Shown: piece by piece, positions 41,374 to 49,138 of the stretch
Position numbering within the stretch: the stretch's first letter is position 1
Layout: each line of letters begins with the position of its first letter
Notes under the pieces: generated by a model
What the model saw: only the letters and a program-made list of their open reading frames with translations
What the model was told of the DNA's origin: nothing
Database searches by the model: none
Source: a bacterium
GTDB lineage: Bacteria > JAJVIF01
Assembly (NCBI GenBank): GCA_022072165.1
Contig: JAJVIF010000001.1
Location: 1,302,001 to 1,366,000 of the forward strand
Length of the DNA stretch: 64,000 nucleotides
Reading direction: 5' to 3'
Made by a program: the position numbers and the translations under genes

Positions 41374-42464
41374 ACGAAGCTCCTGTAGCGGGTCGCGCCC
41401 AGTCCGACTTCCAGCAGGAGCAGGAGGAAGGCTGGCAGGGCGACCCAGGGGAAGAGTTCGGTGTACCGCTTGCTGGTGTGGACCTCCACCTCGTGCTTTT
41501 CGAGGCGGGCGATCTCGGCATAGGCTGCCCGCAGGGCTCGTTCATCGGTGGCGAGGAAAAAGCGCCCCATCGTACGGGCGGCGATTTCCTCCATGAGGGG
41601 GATGTCGAGGCGGGTGATGTAGGTCCGGCCCAAGGGGTCCTGCAGCACGACCCCTTCAGGGGTCCCGACTCCAATGCAGTAGATGCGAATGCCCCGTTCC
41701 TGAGCGAATTTTGCGGCGTCACGGGGGTCCAGACTCCCCTCGTTGTTTTCGCCATCAGTGAGCAGAATGATGACTTTGCTTTTGGCTTTGGGGTCTTTGA
41801 ACTTGTTGATCGAGCTGCCGATGGCATCACCGATGGCCGTACCGTTAAACCAGACTGTCCGGATGCTCAGATTGTCTACAGCCGCCTTCACAACAGCGTA
41901 GTCGGTGGTGATGGGAGTCTGGGTGAGAGAGCGACCGGCGAAGGCGACAAGCCCCAGGCGATTACTGGTTTGCTGGGCGACGAAATCCCCCACCACCCGT
42001 TTCGCGACCGTCAGTCGGTCGGGGAGCATGTCGTTCGCAAGCATCGATCCCGAGACATCCAGAGTCAGGACAATGTCGATACCTTCGGAGACGCTTTTCT
42101 CCTCGCCGGCGGCCTGTTGCGGACGTGCCGCGCCGAGGATCAGCAGCGCGATCACTGACATCCGCAGCAGGACGGTCCAGACCGGATTCCCCAGTTTCAG
42201 CTGGCGCATCGCGGGCCGCAGACGGGCCGCCCCAGGGAGCAATACCACCCGGTTGTTGGCCCGACGCTCAAAGTCGTAGAACATCATCAGCGGCAGCAAG
42301 AGGAATCCGGCAAGGACCGCCCAGCCTGCCCCAAGCCGATAGGGCTGAGGGGTGAACTGCGCGAGAAACACCAGCCCCAGGACCAGAAAGGCCACCCAGG
42401 TCCAGGCCCAGGTCAGGCCTGTGGGACGAGGGGATCGGGCTGGCGGTGGTGTGGCAGTCGACAT
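41370..42464 (-). CDS. von Willebrand factor A domain membrane protein, Bat type (first of a pair)
   Basis: A 364-residue paralogue of the downstream gene with a Pro/Thr-rich cytoplasmic start, two N-terminal helices (about residues 20-60), a von Willebrand A domain and a C-terminal helix. The metal motif reads TLDVSGSML, with GTAIGDAI and LTDGENNEG. The ATG at 42464 is used because an in-frame start 26 codons upstream adds only unstructured sequence. Its stop codon overlaps the next start by four bases, so the pair is co-translated and probably works as a complex. Confidence 0.87.
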   Translation of the reverse strand: MSTATPPPARSPRPTGLTWAWTWVAFLVLGLVFLAQFTPQPYRLGAGWAVLAGFLLLPLMMFYDFERRANNRVVLLPGAARLRPAMRQLKLGNPVWTVLLRMSVIALLILGAARPQQAAGEEKSVSEGIDIVLTLDVSGSMLANDMLPDRLTVAKRVVGDFVAQQTSNRLGLVAFAGRSLTQTPITTDYAVVKAAVDNLSIRTVWFNGTAIGDAIGSSINKFKDPKAKSKVIILLTDGENNEGSLDPRDAAKFAQERGIRIYCIGVGTPEGVVLQDPLGRTYITRLDIPLMEEIAARTMGRFFLATDERALRAAYAEIARLEKHEVEVHTSKRYTELFPWVALPAFLLLLLEVGLGATRYRSFV

Positions 42465-42582
42465 GTGGCTGGTCCGATTAGGATGCCCCCGATCGGCGGA
42501 AGGATCATACCCGGTCAGGGTAGTGGGGATCATGCCCAACACGATCTTGCTGTTCTGGGAAGGTGCAGATTTCTCAAAGTCA

Positions 42583-42610
42583 GACGGACGGGTGTTGCCA
42601 CCCGTCCGTC
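42583..42610 (-). terminator. hairpin terminator of the polytopic membrane gene
   Basis: A perfect 12-base stem (GACGGACGGGTG) with a TTGC loop lies 28 bases past the stop codon at 42639 on the minus strand. The following TGACTTTGAG has a weak T-stretch. It separates the gene from the Bat pair. Confidence 0.6.
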
Positions 42611-42638
42611 GTCCTTTAACCGCATCCGTTGAAGCGAC

Positions 42639-43391
42639 TTACCACCCGGAGTAGCGCAGCACTGCACCGCCGACACCGCAGAACGCACAAACCACGGCCA
42701 GGAGACTCACCCATTGCAGTCCCAACAGACGGCGACTGGTTGCGAGTTCACCATCGCGAGCCAGCGAGACCGTGAAGTGGCTGACGGTGGCGCAGGACAG
42801 GGCCCCGAAGCTGACCGGGACGAGGTAGTAGTAGTAGAGCGTTTCGATCTGGGGCTTCTGCAGCTCTGCCAGCATTTCCGGCCGAACAAACGCTGCACCT
42901 AACGCGAAACAGGCCAGTCCCAGAGCTACCCAGGGAAGTGTCAGGGCTCGTTGAGGTCGGGACCACCCGGCCAGATAAAGGAGAAAAAGGAGGACCGGGG
43001 TCAACAGATTTGAGGCGACCCCCAGGACCAGCCCGAAGGCGAGCATGGCATCACGCCACGCCAGGTGCCAGGCGCTCCAGGCAGCCCAGAGGGCTCCGGC
43101 CACCATCAGCGCCATCATCGGCGGGGGCGCAGTGGCGTGGAGAATGCCCAGAACCAGCAGGTAGCCGACACCACCCGCAGTGACTCCCTGTGCCAGATCG
43201 ATGAGGAACAGGTCCGCGGCATCGACTCCTTTGGCGGAGGCACTGCGTGCGAGGGGTCTAGATTGTTCAGCCGGTGGTACAGGGCCAGGCAGGCCCATAG
43301 GGCGATCCTCTGCAACGTGGATGCGGTCTGTGCTGAAACGTTGGATACTTCCCGGTCGCTGATTCGTAGGGTCCTGCGTCAGACTTGTCAT
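42639..43391 (-). CDS. polytopic membrane protein of unknown function
   Basis: A 250-residue protein with six or seven membrane helices after a ~50-residue Pro/Ser-rich start. Helices fall near residues 65-83, 88-105, 112-140, 155-175, 190-208 and 225-245. It has no transporter or enzyme motif that I recognise; a YYYYLVPVSFG stretch is unusual. The ATG at 43391 is one of several possible starts (the next is at 43298), and there is no strong ribosome-binding site. It is divergent from the peroxiredoxin gene, and its transcript ends at a 12-base hairpin. Confidence 0.62.
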   Translation of the reverse strand: MTSLTQDPTNQRPGSIQRFSTDRIHVAEDRPMGLPGPVPPAEQSRPLARSASAKGVDAADLFLIDLAQGVTAGGVGYLLVLGILHATAPPPMMALMVAGALWAAWSAWHLAWRDAMLAFGLVLGVASNLLTPVLLFLLYLAGWSRPQRALTLPWVALGLACFALGAAFVRPEMLAELQKPQIETLYYYYLVPVSFGALSCATVSHFTVSLARDGELATSRRLLGLQWVSLLAVVCAFCGVGGAVLRYSGW

Positions 43392-43426
43392 TTGCTGGCG
43401 GGGTGTGATACGGTTTCCCAGTAAAC

Positions 43427-43441
43427 TAGGAACTGTTCCTA
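43427..43441. promoter_or_regulatory. perfect palindrome before the peroxiredoxin gene
   Basis: TAGGAAC and its complement flank a single T, giving a 15-base perfect palindrome that starts within the last base of a TAAACT -10-like box (43422-43427). The position would suit an operator for a redox regulator. It is also able to form a hairpin ahead of the AGGAGGT ribosome-binding site. The regulator is unknown; the sequence does not match the known PerR box. Confidence 0.55.
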
Positions 43442-43462
43442 ACTTCAGGAGGTCGCACGCAC

Positions 43463-43990
43463 ATGGCTGTCCTCGTGGGCAAGCAAGCACCCGATTTCAC
43501 CGCCAAGGCTACTGATGGCGGGGAGATCCGGGAAGTCTCTCTCAGCGATTACAAGGGGAAGTGGCTCGTCCTCTTCTTCTACCCCCTCGACTTCACCTTC
43601 GTCTGCCCGACGGAGATCAAGGCGTACAACGAAATGAACGACGCCTTTGAAGCGGCGGGTGCCAAGGTTCTCGGCGCGAGCATCGACTCGGCCTACAGCC
43701 ACAGCGCCTGGATTCAGCGCGACTTCGGCGGCAAGCTGAAGTTCCCGCTCCTGGCCGATGTCACCAAGGAAGTCTGCCGCAAGTTTGGCGTGCTGCTGGA
43801 AGAAGCCGGCATTTCCCTGCGCGGCACCTTCATCATCGACCCCGAGGGCAAGGTGCAGTCCTGCCAGATCAACAACCTGACTGTTGGTCGCAACACCGAT
43901 GAGACCCTGCGCCTCCTCAAGGCGTTCCAGTCCGGCGAACTGTGCCCGGTCAACTGGAACGAAGGTGCGGAGACCCTCGGCAAGGCGTAA
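43463..43990 (+). CDS. 2-Cys peroxiredoxin (AhpC/Prx1 type)
   Basis: A thiol peroxidase that reduces hydrogen peroxide and organic hydroperoxides. The 175-residue protein has the peroxidatic Cys48 in FTFVCPTE and the resolving Cys161 in GELCPVNW near the C-terminus, so it is a typical 2-Cys enzyme. An AGGAGGT precedes the ATG by about ten bases, and a palindrome lies just upstream of it. No AhpF-like reductase gene is adjacent. The gene ends in a strong intrinsic terminator. Codon usage looks more biased than in most neighbours, consistent with high expression, but I have not computed it. Confidence 0.95.
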   Translation: MAVLVGKQAPDFTAKATDGGEIREVSLSDYKGKWLVLFFYPLDFTFVCPTEIKAYNEMNDAFEAAGAKVLGASIDSAYSHSAWIQRDFGGKLKFPLLADVTKEVCRKFGVLLEEAGISLRGTFIIDPEGKVQSCQINNLTVGRNTDETLRLLKAFQSGELCPVNWNEGAETLGKA

Positions 43991-44020
43991 TTGCCGCTGT
44001 CGAGTCTGTCCAAAGTTCCT

Positions 44021-44053
44021 CGCCTCCCGGGAAACCGGGAGGCGTTCTTTTTA
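44021..44053 (+). terminator. intrinsic terminator of the peroxiredoxin gene
   Basis: A 10-base perfect stem CGCCTCCCGG with a GAAA loop, followed by TTCTTTTTAT. It lies 30 bases after the stop codon. Confidence 0.85.
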
Positions 44054-44118
44054 TCGATGTGGCTCTGCGTCGCTGCTACCATCCCCGCTAACCTCACGTC
44101 TGACGGAGCCGCTGTCCC

Positions 44119-45876
44119 ATGAGCCTCACGCCCCTGGCCCTCGCCTTTCTGATTCTGCTGGCGGTGGCCTACCGCTGGTACGGTCGCTGGGTTGCCCGGC
44201 AGTTCGAGCTGAACGACAACACGACCACGCCCGCCCATCGACTTAACGATGGCGTGGACTTTGTCCCCACCAATCCGTTCTATCTCTTCGGACAGCACTT
44301 CTCCGCCATTGCAGCGGCGGGTCCCATTGCCGGGCCGATCCTGGCAGCGCAACAGTTCGGGTGGCTCCCCTGCCTCCTCTGGATCGCCCTGGGAGTGGTG
44401 CTGATCGGGGCGGTCCACGATTTCTCGAGCCTGGTGGCATCGGTACGCCGCCAGGGGACCTCGATCGCCGAGGTCGCGGGGGACCTGCTGGGGCACAACG
44501 CTGGTCGGGCCATGATGGCGTTCATCTGGCTGGCGCTGATCTATGTGATTGTCGCGTTCGCTGACATCACGGCCGGGACGTTCGTGGGCAAGACCGAAGA
44601 ACTGGAAGGACTGAATGTCAGCTTCAACCGGGGGGGCGCGGTGGCGGCGGCCGCGATCATGTATCTCGCGCTGTCGTTGCTGCTGGGCGTGGTGGAGCGT
44701 TTTTTGAAGCCGCCTCTCTGGCTCAGCACGGTGATCTTTGTCCCGGCCACCCTGGGGGTGGTCTGGCTGGGGACGCAGATTTCGACGCTCCCCCTCTTCC
44801 TGCATCCGCATAAGGCGTGGGCGGTGGTCATCATGGTCTACTGCCTGGCGGCCAGCCTGACTCCGGTCTGGTTGCTGTTGCAGCCCCGGGGGTATCTGGG
44901 GGGCTTTGTGCTCTATCTGGCGCTGGCCCTGGGAGTCATTGGGATTTTCTCCGGCCAGTTCACCATCCAGCAGGCCCCGTTCAAGACCTGGACCGCCGGT
45001 ACGATCGCCGGGACCTCGGCGACCGCCACCCTCTTCCCCATGCTCTTTGTCACCATCGCCTGCGGCGCCTGCTCAGGCTTCCACGGACTGGTCTGCTCCG
45101 GCACGACTTCGAAGCAGATCGACCGGGAGGGGCATTGTCATTCAGTCGGCTATGGGGCCATGCTGGCTGAAGGGTTCGTGGCGTTCATGGCCCTCGTGAC
45201 GGTGATGATGCTGTCCGATGACAGGATCGCGGAACTGGCGAAGCCGGGGGCGATCTACGGCAACGGGATCGGGGAGTTCATGGCCCTGATCATCGGGAAG
45301 GAAAATCTGATCTTCGCCATCACCTTCGGTGCGATGGCCTTCTCGACCTTCATCTTCGACACACTGGATGTCTGTACCCGCCTGGGGCGCTATCTGATTC
45401 AGGAACTGACTGGCTGGAAGGGCACAACCGGGGCCTTCATAGCGACCCTGGCGACAGTCCTCCCAGCGACTGTTTTTCTGCTGACCTCGCCTGAAGGGGG
45501 CTATCTGAAGTTCTGGACCCTCTTTGGAGCCTCCAATCAGCTGCTGGCCGCTCTGACACTGCTGTCGATTTCAGTCTGGCTCCACCGCGCGCGGAAGCGG
45601 ATCGCCTTCACCTTGCTCCCGATGTGCTTCGTGCTAACTATTACGCTCTGGGCGCTCACCAAGCTGACCCTGGGTTCGCTCATCCCAACGCCGGGGGCCG
45701 GGCTGGATCCTATCGGGATTGCCAACGGCACGGTGTCGCTGGTCCTGATCTGCCTCGCGCTCTATCTGGTGGTGACCGCCCTGATGCGCCTGCGGGAACC
45801 CGTTACCGAAGCGCAGCCGCTCACCTTTGATCTTCCCGAGGGGGGAGCCGCTCCGGAGATCGCGCCGGCTGGTTAA
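44119..45876 (+). CDS. cstA: CstA-family carbon starvation protein
   Basis: CstA proteins are membrane transporters for peptides or pyruvate induced when carbon runs low. The 585-residue protein has about 16 membrane helices and the family motifs FGQHFSAIAAAGPIAGP and GAVHDFSSL near the N-terminus, and a SGFHGLVCSGTTSKQI segment in the middle. It is shorter than the ~700-residue E. coli protein but matches the compact members of the family. The leader (44083-44118) has a GGAG about ten bases before the ATG; a TACCAT box is at 44077-44082. The 97-residue gene downstream starts 30 bases later. Confidence 0.93.
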   Translation: MSLTPLALAFLILLAVAYRWYGRWVARQFELNDNTTTPAHRLNDGVDFVPTNPFYLFGQHFSAIAAAGPIAGPILAAQQFGWLPCLLWIALGVVLIGAVHDFSSLVASVRRQGTSIAEVAGDLLGHNAGRAMMAFIWLALIYVIVAFADITAGTFVGKTEELEGLNVSFNRGGAVAAAAIMYLALSLLLGVVERFLKPPLWLSTVIFVPATLGVVWLGTQISTLPLFLHPHKAWAVVIMVYCLAASLTPVWLLLQPRGYLGGFVLYLALALGVIGIFSGQFTIQQAPFKTWTAGTIAGTSATATLFPMLFVTIACGACSGFHGLVCSGTTSKQIDREGHCHSVGYGAMLAEGFVAFMALVTVMMLSDDRIAELAKPGAIYGNGIGEFMALIIGKENLIFAITFGAMAFSTFIFDTLDVCTRLGRYLIQELTGWKGTTGAFIATLATVLPATVFLLTSPEGGYLKFWTLFGASNQLLAALTLLSISVWLHRARKRIAFTLLPMCFVLTITLWALTKLTLGSLIPTPGAGLDPIGIANGTVSLVLICLALYLVVTALMRLREPVTEAQPLTFDLPEGGAAPEIAPAG

Positions 45877-45906
45877 TCAGATCGCATCTGGCGTGGACAT
45901 TAAGTC

Positions 45907-46200
45907 ATGTTCATGCCACAGACCCTGCCGGTGGGCCATACCGCCGGACAGACCCACCTCACTGCGGATGCCATTCGGGGGGCCATCAGGGTGGCCTTCG
46001 GAAATGTCGGTGCCCCCCCGGTTGTCCGGCTGGTGCTGCATCGTCAGGGAGCCAGCTGGCGGGCCGAGGTGACCTTTGATCAGGGCGACTGGTCGCCGGA
46101 GCATCGGCGGACCTGGGTGATCAACGAGTACTTTGCGCGCTGGAACGAGCTGGAGCATCAGTTGGCGATTCGCCTGCACCTGCGACGTCGCTGGTCCTGA
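45907..46200 (+). CDS. small unknown protein downstream of cstA
   Basis: A 97-residue soluble protein with a well-formed central segment (PPVVRLVLHRQGASWRAEV) and an Arg-rich C-terminal helix. I recognise no family. It starts 30 bases after cstA and may be co-transcribed with it. ATGs at 45907 and 45913 are both possible starts; neither has a Shine-Dalgarno sequence. Confidence 0.5.
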   Translation: MFMPQTLPVGHTAGQTHLTADAIRGAIRVAFGNVGAPPVVRLVLHRQGASWRAEVTFDQGDWSPEHRRTWVINEYFARWNELEHQLAIRLHLRRRWS

Positions 46201-46224
46201 TCATCTGAAGGGACAAACAAACGT

Positions 46225-46242
46225 GCACGCCATGCGGCGTGC
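46225..46242. terminator. possible weak hairpin between convergent genes
   Basis: GCACGCC and its complement with a four-base loop lie between the small gene at 45907 and the membrane gene ending at 46276. There is no clear T-run, so termination is uncertain. Confidence 0.3.
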
Positions 46243-46275
46243 CCGGGAGAGTTGCTTTCCGAATGAGAGATGGCA

Positions 46276-46572
46276 TCAGGAGAGGCGGATGAGTCGCCAG
46301 AACTTGTTGGTGAGGGTCGCCATCTCGACCCAGCCTCTGACCACGCGGTCCAGAGTCGCGGTCTGACCGAACGAGAACTCCCAGAGGCCGTTCACGGAGA
46401 AAAAGAGGAGTGTCAGGCCGGCGATGCCGAAGAAGGCCCCCATGACAATGCTGGGGGGGTCCCCCTTCCCCCTCACCAGCCCATCCATAGCCGTAAAGAT
46501 GAAGAGCAGGCCCAGGGTCCCCAACGAGAGGGCGAGAACCCAGTAAGACGCGGCGATGCCATAGGGACTCAT
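46276..46572 (-). CDS. small membrane protein, two to three helices
   Basis: A 98-residue protein with helices near residues 10-28 and 42-62, joined by a short basic loop (VRGKGDPPS), and a polar C-terminal helix with RVVRGWVEMATLT. I do not recognise the family. It is followed 57 bases upstream on the same strand by the zinc-ribbon protein, so the two may share a transcript. Confidence 0.6.
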   Translation of the reverse strand: MSPYGIAASYWVLALSLGTLGLLFIFTAMDGLVRGKGDPPSIVMGAFFGIAGLTLLFFSVNGLWEFSFGQTATLDRVVRGWVEMATLTNKFWRLIRLS

Positions 46573-46629
46573 GGGACGCGGTGCCCTGCCTTCTCCCCCG
46601 GTGGTCCAGACCGGGCTCAGGAAGCCGGC

Positions 46630-47247
46630 CTAGCGCAGCGGGAAATGGAAGAGATCCTCTTCCCGATCCTGGGGCTGGCAGCTGATGTACATCTGCTGCA
46701 GCGGCACGCCTGGGTCGGGAAAGACCAGGGTGCCCTCCACCCAGGTACCGGGATAGAGGTAGAACCAGCCGTCAAACATGCTGTCCGGGTCGCCTTCTTC
46801 CCTGAGGACCGGCAGGTGCTGCTGGCCGGTCAGGTCGATGAGGACCGATGGTGCAAAAGTGAGGCTGAGGCAGAGTCGTTCAGAGGTGCGATTGCGAACC
46901 CGGAGGTGGACTACAGTGAGCCGGGTCTCCGTGTCGCCTTCGTCGTCCTCTTCGTCGCGACTCTCACCATTGGAAATAACATCCTGACTGATGCCGACAA
47001 GTGTGACCTCGAACAGGCGCCCACGCTCACGACGTGGCAGGTCGTAGGGATTCCCCTCGCCATCGGGTTGCGTTACAGAAGCACCGCAGTTCGAGCAAAA
47101 GCGGAAGTGCGCTTTGATCTCTTCCTGGCAGTCAGGGCAGATCGTTGGTTGCCAAGCTTCCGGAGTCCGGGGCAGACGCCCGGCCTCTTCCTGCTCGCTT
47201 GAGCAGTGGAGCAAGAATTCGTCGAAGGGATCGTAGTCGTGACGCAT
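46630..47247 (-). CDS. zinc-ribbon protein with a beta-domain
   Basis: A 205-residue protein in which residues about 36-56 form a zinc ribbon (CPDCQEEIKAHFRFCSNCG), followed by an acidic linker (EEDDEGD) and a beta-domain of about 110 residues that has the general look of DUF4352-like or Telluride-resistance domains. GGGGAGG lies seven bases before the ATG. No membrane helix is seen. It is upstream of the small membrane gene on the same strand, and faces the 430-base non-coding region. Confidence 0.68.
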   Translation of the reverse strand: MRHDYDPFDEFLLHCSSEQEEAGRLPRTPEAWQPTICPDCQEEIKAHFRFCSNCGASVTQPDGEGNPYDLPRRERGRLFEVTLVGISQDVISNGESRDEEDDEGDTETRLTVVHLRVRNRTSERLCLSLTFAPSVLIDLTGQQHLPVLREEGDPDSMFDGWFYLYPGTWVEGTLVFPDPGVPLQQMYISCQPQDREEDLFHFPLR

Positions 47248-47678
47248 GATGGTCCTCCCCTTGGCAAGCCGCGTGGCAACTCCCCGAGACTGGGGCTGTC
47301 CGCTGGAATAACTTTACCTGATTCCGGCCCGGCTGCTGGCCCTCACCTGTTGCTGAATCCCGCATAACAAGCGGGATACGTGACATACGGCGGTGTGTCC
47401 AAGAGGCGACACCCGCCAGATACGGTATACTGTATTACGCTATAGTGCGAACCTGCGGAGGGGGAGGAAACTCCGTGCTCTAATGATAGAGTCGTGCCCA
47501 GATGCCCCCAGGGGTTGATGGGACTTGAGGCATCGACCGGAAGGGACCCGATCGATGACCTGCTGTAAACAAATGTACACATACAGCGAGGCTGGTCGTG
47601 CTGGCACCATCCACAGCGAAAGCTAGTATCTTTGAGAAACTACTGTGCAGCCAAGTCTCGCATGCCAACTGGAGGCTC
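47248..47678. other. 430-base non-coding region with several potential RNA hairpins
   Basis: No convincing coding sequence lies here. It contains a 7-base inverted repeat at 47357-47377 (ATCCCGC with a 7-base loop), a TATACT box at 47426-47431, a TATAGT at 47441-47446, and then GC-rich potential hairpins between about 47455 and 47560, including GATGCC pairing with GGCATC and CATCGA with TCGATG. It could be a promoter region with a structured leader or a small RNA. It matches no riboswitch class that I recognise. The downstream gene start is uncertain (GTG at 47598 or ATG at 47679). Confidence 0.5.
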
Positions 47679-48401
47679 ATGACCACCCTCCGACTCCTCG
47701 GACCTGAAGCAGTCCTCCTCGCCCTGGCCCTGATGGGGCTGCTGTCCGGGGCGCTGATGCCGGTGCGTCTGTCGACTCTTCCTGTCAGGATCCACTCCAT
47801 GGCCGCAGCAGAGAATCTCCCGCACGAAGCACTCTTTCATCTGGTAGATCATGGGATGTACTTTGGACGCGGCATGGGGGGCTACCAGCAATCGTTGCAG
47901 CCGATTCTGAAGCAGCTCCGGTCGCAGGGGCTGACGTTTGTGGAGCAGTACTGGCGTTGGGTCGGGGATGTGCCGCAAGAGGTCGTCGCGCAGCAGGTCG
48001 AGTTGCCGCTGGTGTCGCTCAACGGCAACAAGGTCGACCTGGAGCTCCTGGCGCGGTACATCGGTCCCCGGTACCTGCGGGAGCCAGGGGAACTGATCTA
48101 CATCCCGCTGGGAAGAGGCGTCATGAGTGCCGTGACTGGGGAGATGGCGTATCGCAACTACGCGGTCGTGGTCTTTGATTACTCCCCGGCCTCGAAGTCA
48201 CGACCACGTCGAGCACAGGATTTCGGTTTCGGCCCCCGCGAAAACGTGCAGCAGGTCCAGGTGGGACCGTATCTGGCGATGTCGCCGCGGTACCCCATCC
48301 CCCAGGAAGAGGTCACCCGCTATCAGCTCGACTCTGGGGAAACCGCAGAGGTACGGCAGCAGGGGACCCACTTTCGGATCCAGCTCTATCCGGGCGAGTA
48401 A
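47679..48401 (+). CDS. membrane-anchored protein of unknown function
   Basis: A 240-residue protein with one membrane segment near residues 10-30 and a soluble domain. It includes the segments RYLREPGELIYIPLGRG and YAVVVFDYSP, and a Pro/Arg-rich loop at KSRPRRAQ. No family is recognised. The ATG at 47679 has TGGAGG three bases upstream (short spacing) and begins the signal-anchor; the frame is open to a GTG at 47598. The transcript probably starts in the structured region upstream. Confidence 0.58.
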   Translation: MTTLRLLGPEAVLLALALMGLLSGALMPVRLSTLPVRIHSMAAAENLPHEALFHLVDHGMYFGRGMGGYQQSLQPILKQLRSQGLTFVEQYWRWVGDVPQEVVAQQVELPLVSLNGNKVDLELLARYIGPRYLREPGELIYIPLGRGVMSAVTGEMAYRNYAVVVFDYSPASKSRPRRAQDFGFGPRENVQQVQVGPYLAMSPRYPIPQEEVTRYQLDSGETAEVRQQGTHFRIQLYPGE

Positions 48402-48431
48402 CCCGCCAGAGCCAGGTGCAGCCAGCGAAGT

Positions 48432-48983
48432 TTAGGCTTCCGGAACGGCAATGCGAAAGATGATGGGTCCAGTTTGCTGACGCTTGCGGAGGGCGAAGAC
48501 CCTGACCTCATAGGTGCCCGCAATGGTGGGTTCCCAGAGGAAAGTCCCGCCGCTCATGCCTCCGCTGTAGCTGCTGTTGATGGACGGCGGATTCTCCCCT
48601 GCATTAACCCGGGAGATTTCGAGCCCCAGGTGATCCCCGATCTCCATCGGTGCGTTCGCAGCTGCCTTGAAGCTGATTTCCCAGGAGTTTGGCCCCAGGA
48701 TAGGGGGCCAGGTGATTTTTTCGAGATTGATCCGGTCGCCCATGCTGTTGTGGACGGAGAGGACGTCCCCCGAAGTCACATCGAAGGTTTTGACTTCATC
48801 CGGATCGGCCGCTGCCGGGGGAGTCGCTGGGGCGTCCGCCTGCGGCGCTCCCGCTGCCTGCACTCCCTGAGCCGGCGGCGGGTCACCTGCGGCCTGCGGT
48901 GACTTGCCCTGCTCTGCCGGGGGGGTGCCGCAGCCAGCGAGGAGGAGGAAGAAGAGAGCAGCGGGAAGGATGCGGGAGGTCAT
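48432..48983 (-). CDS. lipoprotein with a small beta-domain
   Basis: A 183-residue lipoprotein with lipobox LLLAGC (Cys near 19), a long Ala/Pro/Gln-rich linker (about residues 22-62) and a beta-domain with INLEKITWPPILGPNSWEI and VRVFALRKRQQT. The linker length suggests that it reaches away from its membrane. GGAG lies 11 bases before the ATG at 48983. An in-frame start 31 codons upstream is rejected because it precedes the signal peptide with polar sequence. Confidence 0.7.
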   Translation of the reverse strand: MTSRILPAALFFLLLAGCGTPPAEQGKSPQAAGDPPPAQGVQAAGAPQADAPATPPAAADPDEVKTFDVTSGDVLSVHNSMGDRINLEKITWPPILGPNSWEISFKAAANAPMEIGDHLGLEISRVNAGENPPSINSSYSGGMSGGTFLWEPTIAGTYEVRVFALRKRQQTGPIIFRIAVPEA

Positions 48984-49078
48984 GGACGGCGTAGCTCCTG
49001 GGGACCGAAGAGTGACGAGATGGTACCGCGTCAACTTCTTAGCAGTCGCCGGGCCATCCTGACAGCCGTCCAGCAAAA

Positions 49079-49104
49079 GCCCCCCAAAGCAGACTTTGGG
49101 GGGC
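49079..49104 (-). terminator. intrinsic terminator of the PrcB-repeat lipoprotein gene
   Basis: A perfect 11-base stem GCCCCCCAAAG with a four-base loop; on the minus strand it is followed by TTTTGC and lies about 35 bases past the stop codon. Confidence 0.75.
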
Positions 49105-49138
49105 CAACGCTGTTCAGGGCAAGTGGCAGTAGCCCGGC

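Noticed and set aside
47450-47600. RNase P RNA, because GGAGGGGGAGGAAACTCCG resembles its conserved segment
   Set aside because: The conserved G in GAGGAAAGTCC is replaced by C, no matching 3' ACAGAAA segment or other conserved blocks follow, and the region is too short before the next gene.
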